DNA from: Betaproteobacteria bacterium
GTDB taxonomy: Bacteria > Pseudomonadota > Gammaproteobacteria > Burkholderiales > Usitatibacteraceae
DNA length: 64,000 nucleotides
Assembly: GCA_016720855.1 (NCBI GenBank)
Contig: JADKJU010000001.1
Span: 489,501 to 553,500, forward strand
Direction: 5' to 3'
Shown: one piece after another, positions 43,271 to 50,803 of the stretch
Layout of the letters: every line of letters begins with the position of its first letter
How positions within the stretch are numbered: the first letter of the stretch is position 1
Notes under the pieces: generated by a model
The model's input: only the letters and a program-made list of their open reading frames with translations
Databases searched by the model: none
What the model was told of the DNA's origin: nothing
Program-made: the position numbers and the translations under genes

Positions 43271-44071
43271 TCAGAACGAATAGGCCACGAAGGCGACCAG
43301 CCGGTCGTCGCTCCAGTCCATTCCGTTGAAGGTGAAGTACAGGGGGTTGGCATCGGTGCCCTTGTAGTACGCCCCGGCCGTGAACCCGCTGCCGAAGTCG
43401 TACGTCGCGCCTAGCTTCCAGACCGTGTAGTCGAAATTCCCGTTGTCGAATTGCTGCCCCGCGGCAGGCTGCGAACCCCGATATCGCTGGTGGCCCACCA
43501 CGCCATTCAGCGTGAGTTTCGCCGTCACCGGGTGGTTCACCGAAAGCTCGAGATAGTCCGAACCCTCGCTGTCTGGAACGCCGAATAACTGCGTGAGCGC
43601 GTAGGAATACCTGAGCGTGGCCGGCCCCCAGCCGAGACCCGCGTACACCTCGGTGGTATTGGGGCTACCCAGGTTGGGCTCGAATGACGGTGTCGACGGG
43701 TACTGGTACCGATGGACTCCCAGGTCCGCCGTCCATCCGGGAGCGAGGCTCCTGCGATAGCCGCCATAGAAATCCCACTCGACCTTGGCGTCCGTGGGCT
43801 TGCCCAGCACTTCGCCCGTGTCCTCCAGCCACTTGACGTTGCTGAGGAAGGTTCCAGCATAAAAGCCGCTCGCGTGGGCATAGTCGAGCGTGAGCTGAAG
43901 AGCGGGATCCTCCGACGTCTGGGCAAGGCCCCGGTATTCGTACTCCGAATACAGAGCCGCCTTTCCGCTGAACGAATGACCACTGTCGGCGGCCGACGCG
44001 ACAGTGGCGAATGCAATCGTGGCCAGGCCGGCGAGGGATGACAGCTTGGCGAGAGGGCGATCAAGGACCAT
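43271..44071 (-). CDS. TorF-family putative outer-membrane porin
   Basis: A 266-residue protein with signal peptide (cut near ASAAD, residue 28) and an outer-membrane beta barrel ending in aromatic YSF. The start of the mature part, GKAALYSEYEYRGLAQTSED, is the hallmark of the TorF/TIGR02001 family. The ATG at 44071 is chosen to give a correct signal peptide; AAAGG lies upstream. It is divergent from a MarR-type regulator and probably controlled by it. The solute is unknown. Confidence 0.83.
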   Translation of the reverse strand: MVLDRPLAKLSSLAGLATIAFATVASAADSGHSFSGKAALYSEYEYRGLAQTSEDPALQLTLDYAHASGFYAGTFLSNVKWLEDTGEVLGKPTDAKVEWDFYGGYRRSLAPGWTADLGVHRYQYPSTPSFEPNLGSPNTTEVYAGLGWGPATLRYSYALTQLFGVPDSEGSDYLELSVNHPVTAKLTLNGVVGHQRYRGSQPAAGQQFDNGNFDYTVWKLGATYDFGSGFTAGAYYKGTDANPLYFTFNGMDWSDDRLVAFVAYSF

Positions 44072-44196
44072 TCGATATTGCCTTTCAAGTGGTTTCCGAG
44101 GCATTTTGCTCGATAAGGTCCATGGCATGGCAGCACCATGCGCCATCTGATATACGAATTGAAAACCTGCTTGCCAATCAGTGTATTGCCATGAAT

Positions 44197-44218
44197 AATA
44201 GTCTGTACTAGAACTATA
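44197..44218. promoter_or_regulatory. MarR-type operator 1
   Basis: AATAGTCT-N6-GAACTATA is an imperfect dyad reaching the first base of the marR start codon. It closely resembles the perfect dyad before the second marR gene (45944-45965), so both regulators probably share operators. It is placed to control the divergent porin and the marR gene itself. Confidence 0.5.
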
Positions 44219-44688
44219 TGAGCATTCCCTTGCCCAGAGCCGTCGTGGTTCCCGTGATCCGTGAACTGGCCCGTTGCTACCTGGCCTTCCAGCGGGTTTC
44301 GGAGGCCCATATCCGCAAATCCGGCCTGACGGCGCCCCAGTTCGACATCGTAGCCACGCTGGGCAATACCTCCGGCCTGTCATTCAAGGAACTCGGCAGC
44401 CGAACGCTCATCACCAAGGGAACCCTGACCGGGGTCGTGGATCGCCTCGAAAGCCGCGGCCTGGTGGAGCGCGTGGCCTGCCAGCAGGATGGCAGTTCCA
44501 CCCTCGTCCGGCTGACACCCGCCGGCGACCGGATGTTCGACTTTGTATTATGTCAACACACGGCGTCTGGCGAGGACCCCGGGCGCACCCGCGCCTCTCT
44601 AGTCGCAATCCACTACTTCTCAGTGTCGTCTCGCTTCGGCATCCCGTCATGGGTGCTGTTGTCGCGGATAAACTTTCGCTCAACGTAG
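44218..44688 (+). CDS. MarR-family regulator with lost, replaced C-terminus
   Basis: Residues 9-108 are about 80% identical by eye to the intact MarR at 45977-46420, including GLSFKELGSRTLITKGTLTG and VVDRLESRGLVERVACQ (recognition helix and wing). After RLTPAGDRMFD the similarity stops at about 44541 and the frame continues for 48 unrelated residues. The C-terminal dimerisation helix is therefore missing, and the product may be inactive or act as a partial dimer partner. The junction begins TTGTATTATGTCAACAC, and what follows is a block of two genes on the other strand. Confidence 0.75.
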   Translation: MSIPLPRAVVVPVIRELARCYLAFQRVSEAHIRKSGLTAPQFDIVATLGNTSGLSFKELGSRTLITKGTLTGVVDRLESRGLVERVACQQDGSSTLVRLTPAGDRMFDFVLCQHTASGEDPGRTRASLVAIHYFSVSSRFGIPSWVLLSRINFRST

Positions 44689-44873
44689 ACGATCGCGAAC
44701 ATAGCGATGCAGTAAATGACTACCACGTGCGGCTGCGTGAAGTCGACGTTGAAGAACTCCCGCATTCCGGCGGCCATGCCGATTATGGTGACTGCCGCCA
44801 TTACGAGCCAAGCCAGCTCCTGCCGGGGACTCAGTTCGGAGGGCGCACGTTGCATAGGGGTCGGCTTCTTCAT
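44613..44873 (-). CDS. Small hypothetical membrane protein
   Basis: An 86-residue protein with two predicted helices (LAWLVMAAVTIIGMAAGM and HVVVIYCIAMFAIVYVE) and charged ends. The ATG at 44873 overlaps the stop of the upstream gene (ATGA), so they are one operon. Its 3' end overlaps the foreign tail of the truncated marR gene on the other strand. Function not recognised. Confidence 0.6.
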   Translation of the reverse strand: MKKPTPMQRAPSELSPRQELAWLVMAAVTIIGMAAGMREFFNVDFTQPHVVVIYCIAMFAIVYVERKFIRDNSTHDGMPKRDDTEK

Positions 44874-45613
44874 CAGTAAGGCATCCACATCCAGAACGCG
44901 TCCCCGAAGGCGTCGTACATCATAACCCCCCACCCGTATGCGCCGAGCCCCACGACAACGGCCGCCATGCCGCCGAAGCCCCAGAAGGCCAACCCGGCGG
45001 CGAACGCCGCATCGGACTCGACCCCGGCCAGGATGGCGTAGGATGCCGAGCCTGCGAATCCTGCCCACCACATATACGCCGCAACGCGGTCGGCGAATGC
45101 GCGGATGTCCTGCAGGATCGCCTCGACGGAGCCGCCTTGTGCGTGCGCCCCCACCGCTGCCTGGGCGGCGGCGTCCTCGCCAACCGTGGTCGGCTCATCG
45201 TTCTGGACCCACACCTTGTCACTGGTTCGCAGCACGAAGCGCACGGCCTGAGCGTTGTCGAAGACCACATCGTAGAGCTTCCCGTCCCGCCGCATCATCG
45301 AGGGGCGGATGTCCGAGTCGTTCGCGAAGTAGGTGTCGATGTTGATCTTCGCCCCGTGGATGCCTCTGACGCGGTCCCGGTGATCGTAGGTGATGTCGGA
45401 TGCCTCGCCGTCATTGCCGATCATACGTGAGGCTCGCCCGTCCGATCCGATCTCGATATGTGCGCGACGATCGCCCTTCTTCAGTTCGGGCGCGAAGAAG
45501 CCTTCGCCCCCGCTACCGCTTCGGTCTTGCAGCGCTGGCGAGGCAAGCGCCTGCAGTGGCGCGAGGGTCGTCACTTGGAGAACACATGCCACTGCTGCGA
45601 TAGCTCTATTCAA
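44873..45613 (-). CDS. Hypothetical exported protein with C-terminal hydrophobic region
   Basis: I do not recognise this family. The start chosen is a TTG at 45613, giving a signal peptide NRAIAAVACVLQVTTLAPLQ with AGGA nine bases upstream; a TTG at 45661 would add 16 residues. The mature part is polar (EGFFAPELKKGDRRAHIEIG) with repeated short acidic turns, and the last 75 residues are Ala/Gly/Trp-rich and hydrophobic (YMWWAGFAGSASYAILAG, MAAVVVGLGAYGWGVMMYDA). It could be an anchored or pore-like surface protein. It is co-transcribed with the 86-residue membrane protein. Confidence 0.6.
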   Translation of the reverse strand: MNRAIAAVACVLQVTTLAPLQALASPALQDRSGSGGEGFFAPELKKGDRRAHIEIGSDGRASRMIGNDGEASDITYDHRDRVRGIHGAKINIDTYFANDSDIRPSMMRRDGKLYDVVFDNAQAVRFVLRTSDKVWVQNDEPTTVGEDAAAQAAVGAHAQGGSVEAILQDIRAFADRVAAYMWWAGFAGSASYAILAGVESDAAFAAGLAFWGFGGMAAVVVGLGAYGWGVMMYDAFGDAFWMWMPY

Positions 45614-45976
45614 GGAACAGTTTCCTGTATTGCGTTTAGCCGCGAATTGTTCACGAAGCAATCGAGCAAAATCGATTCAATTTTATACGTTAAAATAGTG
45701 TACATTTTAGTTAACGCTGTCAAATGCCGTGAATATACTGCGGAAGCGCGCCACCGGACCGCACTTGATGCGTCTCGTGCCGAGGAAGGTGGCCTTATCC
45801 GTCCACGAGATCGTTTCTACTGGACCGGGGGCATTCAGGTCACCCCTTGGCGCCGATGGACGGAGGAGACGTCACAAGGCGGGTCGTGCCCCAAACGAAG
45901 AGATGCTCAGTTCTGCCTTGCAGATCCCCTGAAATAAGGGCATAATAGTTCGTGTTAGAACTATTAATGGTCTAAA
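45614..45976. other. AT-rich divergent intergenic region
   Basis: This gap lies between the exported hypothetical protein and the intact marR. It holds the dyad TAAAAT-N7-ATTTTA at 45691-45709 (a candidate operator of the minus-strand operon) and the MarR dyad at 45944-45965. A 67-codon open frame at 45729-45932 lacks conserved features and is not called as a gene. Confidence 0.55.
45944..45965. promoter_or_regulatory. MarR-type operator 2 (perfect dyad)
   Basis: AATAGTTC-GTGTTA-GAACTATT is a perfect 8-bp inverted repeat with a 6-base spacer, 12 bases before the marR start. Autoregulation of the marR-b561-yceI operon is the natural reading. Confidence 0.65.
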
Positions 45977-46420
45977 GTGTCGAAGGATATCGCGGTGCCG
46001 GTGATCCGGGAGTTGGCCCGGTGTTACCAGGCTTTCCAGCGGGTTTCCGACACCCACGTCCGGCGGACCGGGCTGACCCCGCCCCAGTTCGACATCGTGG
46101 TGACGCTCGGTAATACGCCCGGCCTCTCGTTCAAGGAACTTGGCAACCGCACGCTGATCACCAAGGGAACGCTGACCGGGGTCGTGGATCGCCTCGAAAG
46201 CCGCGGCCTGGTGGAGCGCGTGGCCTGCCCGAATGACGGTCGTTCCACCCTTGTGCGCCTGACGCCCGAGGGGCAGCTCCTTTTCGGGAAGGTGTTCGAA
46301 CCGCACTTGGATTTCCTGGCTCCTGCCTTCGAATCGATGCCGGAATGCGGACGCAAGGAACTGGAGAAGCGCCTCAAGCAACTGCGCGAGGCCCTGGAGA
46401 AGAAAAGCGATGAGCTCTAG
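45977..46420 (+). CDS. MarR-family transcriptional regulator
   Basis: A 147-residue regulator with a full winged HTH (PQFDIVVTLGNTPGLSFKEL, TKGTLTGVVDRLESRGLVER, RSTLVRLTPEGQ) and the C-terminal dimerisation helix (ECGRKELEKRLKQLREALEK). The start is GTG. Its stop overlaps the next gene by 11 bases. It probably controls the downstream cytochrome b561/YceI genes and the porin that carries a similar operator. Confidence 0.88.
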   Translation: MSKDIAVPVIRELARCYQAFQRVSDTHVRRTGLTPPQFDIVVTLGNTPGLSFKELGNRTLITKGTLTGVVDRLESRGLVERVACPNDGRSTLVRLTPEGQLLFGKVFEPHLDFLAPAFESMPECGRKELEKRLKQLREALEKKSDEL

Positions 46421-46964
46421 CAACACCACCGAATTCACCGCCACCGCCATCGGCCTGCACTGGATCGCCGCGCTCCTCATCATCGGGAACCTGGCTTTCG
46501 GCCTCTACATGGTGGACCTGCCCCTCTCGCCTTCAAAGCTCAAGTACTACTCGTGGCACAAATGGGCAGGGGTCACGATCTTCCTGCTTTCGGCGGTTCG
46601 CCTCCTGTGGCGCCTTTCGCATCCCTCGCCCGCCCTGCCCTCGTCCATGCCCGCCTGGCAGCGCACCATCGCGAAGGCGTCGCACCACATGTTCTACGTG
46701 CTCTTTTTCGCCGCCCCCCTCACGGGATGGCTCTTCAGTTCCGCCGCGGGATTCCAGACGGTCTATTTCGGCGTGCTGCCCCTGCCGGACCTCCTGTCGA
46801 AGAACAAGGACCTGGCGGACATCCTGAAACTCGTCCATCGGTTCACCAACTACACGCTCGCGTCCCTGGTCGTGTTGCACGCGGCCGCGGCCCTCAAGCA
46901 CCACGTCGTCGATGGCGATGACGTGCTTGCCCGCATGCTCCCGTTTCTCAAGACAAGGTCCTGA
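46410..46964 (+). CDS. Cytochrome b561-type membrane haem protein
   Basis: A 184-residue four-helix inner-membrane cytochrome. Haem-ligand His residues are in IGLHWIAALLIIG, YYSWHKWAGV, SHHMFYVLFFAAPLTGWLF and VVLHAAAALKHH. It is of the CybB (b561) family, which passes electrons from quinol to periplasmic acceptors. It is co-transcribed with two YceI-type lipocalin-like proteins, a common grouping. Confidence 0.9.
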   Translation: MSSSNTTEFTATAIGLHWIAALLIIGNLAFGLYMVDLPLSPSKLKYYSWHKWAGVTIFLLSAVRLLWRLSHPSPALPSSMPAWQRTIAKASHHMFYVLFFAAPLTGWLFSSAAGFQTVYFGVLPLPDLLSKNKDLADILKLVHRFTNYTLASLVVLHAAAALKHHVVDGDDVLARMLPFLKTRS

Positions 46965-46967
46965 CCC

Positions 46968-47534
46968 ATGAGACTCCGTCTGATTGCCAGTGCCGCCGTC
47001 GCGATCGCGATCGCCCTCCCCGCCCTCGCCCAGGCGCCGCAGAGAATCGCCGCCGACAAGAGCCAGATCCGCTTTGCCTTCAAGCAGATGAACGTCCCCG
47101 TCGAAGGGCGCTTCCGCAAGTTCGACGCGACGGTTTCGTTCGACCCGAAGAAGCCCGAGGCGACCAGGGCCGAGTTCGAGGTGGACCTCGGATCCATCGA
47201 CCTGGGCAATCCCGAAGGCGAAACGGAAGCCAAGCGAAAGCCATGGCTCAACATCGAGGCATTCCCCAAGGCGAAGTTTGTCGCGACTGCCGTCAAGTCC
47301 ACCAGCCCGGGAAAATTCGAGGCCACCGGCCCCCTCACCATCAAGGGCGCCACCCAGAACATCACCGCACCGTTCACCGTCGTGGACGCGAGCGGGGCTC
47401 GCACCGTCGAGGGGCAATTCCCGCTCAAGCGGCTGCAATTCAAAATCGGCGATGGCGCCTGGTCGGACACGGACACCGTGGCCGACGAGATCATCGTCCG
47501 CTTCAAGTTCGTCATTCCGTCCACCACCAGGTAA
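46968..47534 (+). CDS. YceI-family periplasmic protein 1
   Basis: A 188-residue exported protein with signal peptide to ALAQA (about 22) and the YceI beta-barrel that binds isoprenoid-type lipids. Family stretches are DKSQIRFAFKQMNVPVEGRF, PWLNIEAFPKAKFVATAVKS and ATGPLTIKGATQNITAPFTV. It starts 3 bases after the b561 gene. Confidence 0.88.
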   Translation: MRLRLIASAAVAIAIALPALAQAPQRIAADKSQIRFAFKQMNVPVEGRFRKFDATVSFDPKKPEATRAEFEVDLGSIDLGNPEGETEAKRKPWLNIEAFPKAKFVATAVKSTSPGKFEATGPLTIKGATQNITAPFTVVDASGARTVEGQFPLKRLQFKIGDGAWSDTDTVADEIIVRFKFVIPSTTR

Positions 47535-47547
47535 GGAGCTTGTCCCG

Positions 47548-48117
47548 ATGAAACGCATTGCCCTCGCCGCGCTGGTCGCCAGCGCGCTGTCCACTGCTGC
47601 CTTCGCGGCTCCGGAAACCTTCACCATCGATTCCGGGCACACCTACCCGAGCTTCGAGATCGGCCACTTCGGCTACTCCATCCAGCGCGGCCGGTTCAAC
47701 AAGACCAGCGGCAAGATCACCCTAAACGCCGCTGCGAAGAAGGGCATGGTCGACATCACGATCGATGCCGCATCGATCAGCACAGGCAACGAGAAGCTCG
47801 AGGCGCACCTGAAGGGCGAGGATTTCTTCAACGTGGCGAGGTTTCCCACGCTCACGTTCAAGTCGGCCGGATTCACCATGGATGGCGACACAGTCAAGAT
47901 GGTGCCGGGCGAACTCACGATCCTTGGCGTCACGAAGCCTGTGACCCTTACCGCGAGCCAGTTCAAGTGCGCGGACCATCCGATGGCCAGGAAGAAAGCC
48001 TGCGGCGGCGAGTTCACCGCGAAGATCAATCGGACCGACTTCGGCATGAAGTACGCGGTGCCCAACGTCGCCGACGAAGTTACGCTGCGCATCAACGTGG
48101 AAGCCTTGAAGGACTGA
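47548..48117 (+). CDS. YceI-family periplasmic protein 2
   Basis: A 189-residue second YceI with signal peptide ending AAFA (about 20). It has the fuller family pattern: DSGHTYPSFEIGHFGYSIQR, EDFFNVARFPTLTFKSAGFT, GELTILGVTKPVTL and NRTDFGMKYAVPNVADEV. It is the last gene of the operon and is followed by a strong terminator. AAGGAG lies 9 bases before its ATG. Confidence 0.9.
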   Translation: MKRIALAALVASALSTAAFAAPETFTIDSGHTYPSFEIGHFGYSIQRGRFNKTSGKITLNAAAKKGMVDITIDAASISTGNEKLEAHLKGEDFFNVARFPTLTFKSAGFTMDGDTVKMVPGELTILGVTKPVTLTASQFKCADHPMARKKACGGEFTAKINRTDFGMKYAVPNVADEVTLRINVEALKD

Positions 48118-48141
48118 GGGAAGTTCGCGCCTGCGAAATGA

Positions 48142-48164
48142 GGCCGGCACCGCCGGCCTTTTTT
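48142..48164 (+). terminator. Rho-independent terminator after the yceI operon
   Basis: A 7-bp perfect stem, GGCCGGC/GCCGGCC, with a 3-base loop is directly followed by six T residues, 25 bases after the second yceI stop. Confidence 0.88.
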
Positions 48165-48202
48165 CTTGCACGCCGGGCAGCGACACCACAAAATTGGCGG
48201 CC

Positions 48203-49363
48203 ATGCTCGCCTCCCACTTCTCCCGCTTCTTTGCCGCGAACCCGGATCTCCTTCACTTCGCGGCCCACAGCCACCATCCCTGGCCCGACGTCACGGAATC
48301 CGCGCACGCACGCTACTGGACCGACTCGGCCACGCTCGCCGATCGCAAGTGGGCGCATGTCCTGGGCAAGGTGCTTCCGGACTCCCAGGCCCACATCGCG
48401 CGGCTTCTGTCGCTGTCGGATGCGAGGCAGGTGGCCTTCGCGCCCAACACCCACGAGTTCGTGGCGCGCCTGTATTCCTGCCTCGACTGGTCGCGCCCGG
48501 TGCGCGTCCTGGCGAGCGCGCACGAGTTTCACAGCTTCCGGCGCCAGACGAGGCGCCTGGCGGAAACGGGCAGGCTTTCGCTCACCGAGATCCCGGCCGA
48601 GCCCTATGAGACGTTCGACCGGCGATTCGCGGCTGCGGCATCGGGCGGCGAATGGGATTTGGTGTGGGTATCCCATGTCTTCTTCGATTCCGGGTTCGTC
48701 GTCCGTGACCTCGAAGCGATCGTGAATGCGTCGCCGCCGGCAGCGGTCGTCGCCATCGACGGGTACCACGCCTTCCATGCATTGCCGGTCGATCTTTCCC
48801 GACTCCATCGGCGCGCCTTCTACATGGCGGGCGGCTACAAGTACGCGATGTCGGGCGAAGGCGCGTGCTTTCTCGCCATTCCGCCGGGCTGCGACCTGCG
48901 GCCGGCGGACACGGGCTGGTACGCCGCGTACGATTCCCTGTCCGGCAAGCCTGGTGCGGCGGTTCCCTATTCCGCCGACGCGTTCCGGTTCTGGGGCGCA
49001 ACGTTCGACCCTTCCGGGCTGTATCGCTTCAACGCGGCGATGGATTGGCTTTCGAGCCTGGGCGTCACGGTCGCCGCCATCCATGCCCACGCGAAACACC
49101 TGCAATCACAATTCCTCGACGGTCTCGATGGCCTGGCTCTCGAAAGATTGCCCCGGGATAGCCTCGTACCGCCGGCCGGATCGCCACGCGGCAATTTCCT
49201 CACTTTCGACCTCGAGTGCGCCGAGGACGCCCAGCAGCGCCTGGCGGCACGCGGCATCTACATCGACCGGCGCGATCGTCGCCTTCGCTTCGGCTTCGGC
49301 GTGTATCACGACGAGGCGGCCGTGAACGCCCTGCTCGAAGCGGTCGACGGAGCTCTGCGATAA
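48203..49363 (+). CDS. Class V aminotransferase, kynureninase-like
   Basis: A 386-residue PLP enzyme. The PLP-contacting Asp is in VVAIDGYHAFHALPVDL and the Schiff-base Lys in YMAGGYKYAMSGEGACF. The opening LLHFAAHSHHPWPDVTESAH is of the kynureninase/cysteine-desulfurase-like group. The substrate is unknown. The ATG at 48203 is preferred to a TTG three codons upstream. It stands alone after the terminator, with no tryptophan catabolic partner. Confidence 0.77.
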   Translation: MLASHFSRFFAANPDLLHFAAHSHHPWPDVTESAHARYWTDSATLADRKWAHVLGKVLPDSQAHIARLLSLSDARQVAFAPNTHEFVARLYSCLDWSRPVRVLASAHEFHSFRRQTRRLAETGRLSLTEIPAEPYETFDRRFAAAASGGEWDLVWVSHVFFDSGFVVRDLEAIVNASPPAAVVAIDGYHAFHALPVDLSRLHRRAFYMAGGYKYAMSGEGACFLAIPPGCDLRPADTGWYAAYDSLSGKPGAAVPYSADAFRFWGATFDPSGLYRFNAAMDWLSSLGVTVAAIHAHAKHLQSQFLDGLDGLALERLPRDSLVPPAGSPRGNFLTFDLECAEDAQQRLAARGIYIDRRDRRLRFGFGVYHDEAAVNALLEAVDGALR

Positions 49364-49373
49364 GATCGTCCCC

Positions 49374-50345
49374 ATGAACGTCCTGAGACTCGCCGCTGCC
49401 GCCGCGCTCGTGGCGCTGGCGGCGCCAGCCGGCCTCGCCGCCGGGGCTTTTCCGGCCAAGCCGATCCGCTTCGTGGTGCCCTACCCCGCCGGCGGCCCGC
49501 TCGATATCGTAGCCCGCCTTCTCGGTCAGAAGATTTCCGCGAGCATCAAGCAGCCCGTGGTGGTGGATAACGTACCCGGGGCAGGCGGCAACATCGGCGC
49601 GAATGCGGTCGCAAGAGCTGTCCCCGACGGCCACACGATCCTCATGGGCGCCGTCGCCACGCACGCGATCAACCCGACGCTTTATCCGGGCATTCCGTAC
49701 GACGCGCAGAAGGACTTCATCGCCGTCACGCAAGTCGCCTCCACGCCCAACGTGCTGGTCGTGAACCCCGCGGTCAAGGCCCTTTCGGTGGCGCAGTTCA
49801 TCACGCTGGCGAAAGCGCAGCCCGGCAAGCTCAACTTCGGGTCCGGCAGCACGGGCAGCGCGGGCCACCTCGCCGGCGAGCTCTTCAAGTCGATGGCCGG
49901 CGTGGACATGGTTCACGTTCCCTACAAGGGTGCGGCAGCCGCGATGCAGGATCTCGTCGGAGGGCGCATCGACGCCATGTTCGACAACCTGGCCTCATCG
50001 CTCTCGCAGGTGAAAGGCGGCCGCGTCCGGGCACTCGCGGTCACCACCGCCAGGCGCTCCGATCTGGCGCCCGACCTGCCCACGATCGCCGAGTCGGGCC
50101 TGCCCGGTTTCGACATCAGCACGTGGTTCGGGATCTTCGTGCCGGCCGGCACGCCGAAGCCTGCCGTCGATCGCCTGCATGCCGAGTTCGTCCGGGCACT
50201 CGCCGCTCCCGATGTGCGCGAGAAGATGCTCGCTCTCGGCGCGGAGCCGGTCGGCAGCACGCCTGCGGAGTTCGCCGCCTACGTGAAGACCGAGGCCGCC
50301 CGGTACGCGAAGCTCATCAGGGCTTCGGGCGCCACGGTCGACTGA
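49374..50345 (+). CDS. Tripartite tricarboxylate transporter receptor (Bug family)
   Basis: A 323-residue periplasmic solute-binding protein with signal peptide (cut near GLAAG, residue 23). Bug-family features are FPAKPIRFVVPYPAGGPLDI, VVVDNVPGAGGNIGANAVA, FGSGSTGSAGHLAGELFKSM, HVPYKGAAAAMQDLVGGRID and TIAESGLPGFDISTWFGIF. The TctA/TctB membrane genes are not adjacent, as is usual for the many orphan Bug receptors of Burkholderiales-like bacteria. Confidence 0.92.
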   Translation: MNVLRLAAAAALVALAAPAGLAAGAFPAKPIRFVVPYPAGGPLDIVARLLGQKISASIKQPVVVDNVPGAGGNIGANAVARAVPDGHTILMGAVATHAINPTLYPGIPYDAQKDFIAVTQVASTPNVLVVNPAVKALSVAQFITLAKAQPGKLNFGSGSTGSAGHLAGELFKSMAGVDMVHVPYKGAAAAMQDLVGGRIDAMFDNLASSLSQVKGGRVRALAVTTARRSDLAPDLPTIAESGLPGFDISTWFGIFVPAGTPKPAVDRLHAEFVRALAAPDVREKMLALGAEPVGSTPAEFAAYVKTEAARYAKLIRASGATVD

Positions 50346-50356
50346 AAGGACGTGCC

Positions 50357-50797
50357 ATGGTTCGACGCCTGGCCTGGTTTCTCGCCTTCGCAGGTGCCGT
50401 TCCCTTCGTTCTCGCGACGGGCGCGCTCTACGCATCGGACGCCTCCAGCGTTCGCGTGCCCGCCATCACCGCGCTCGTCACCTACTCAGCGGTGATCCTG
50501 TCCTTCCTCGGGGGCATCGAATGGGGGCTTGCGATCCGCGACGAGAGCGGAAACGAGGCCACGCGCGTCGCCGCGCTCGGGCTGAGCACCGTGTCATCGC
50601 TCGCCGCGTGGGCCTTGCTCTGGCTTCCCTCGCCCAGGTGGCAGGTGGGCTCCGCCCTGGCTCTCTTCGCTGCGGTGTGGGTTGCCGACCAGTGGATGGC
50701 GGGCCGGGGCCTGCTGCCGAGCTGGTTCGTGGACCTTCGCACCGTTGTCAGCGTACTGGTCGTGCTGATTCTCGCCGTCGCCCTCTTCCGGCTCTAG
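50357..50797 (+). CDS. DUF3429-like integral membrane protein
   Basis: A 146-residue protein with four predicted helices and the family feature VILSFLGGIEWGLAI in the second helix. No catalytic residues are visible and the function is not known. It starts 11 bases after the Bug receptor with AAAGGA upstream. Confidence 0.72.
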   Translation: MVRRLAWFLAFAGAVPFVLATGALYASDASSVRVPAITALVTYSAVILSFLGGIEWGLAIRDESGNEATRVAALGLSTVSSLAAWALLWLPSPRWQVGSALALFAAVWVADQWMAGRGLLPSWFVDLRTVVSVLVVLILAVALFRL

Positions 50798-50803
50798 GCG
50801 CCT

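Noticed and set aside
43027..43353. 108-codon minus-strand frame with RAVVHTDVPDDPKRLVAFHF
   Set aside because: It overlaps the end of the porin gene and has no good start. The central stretch looks protein-like, so it could be a relic of a lost gene, but this is not enough to call one.
45729..45932. 67-codon open frame between the exported protein and marR
   Set aside because: No ribosome site, no conserved features, Arg-rich composition; it overlaps the likely promoter and operator region.
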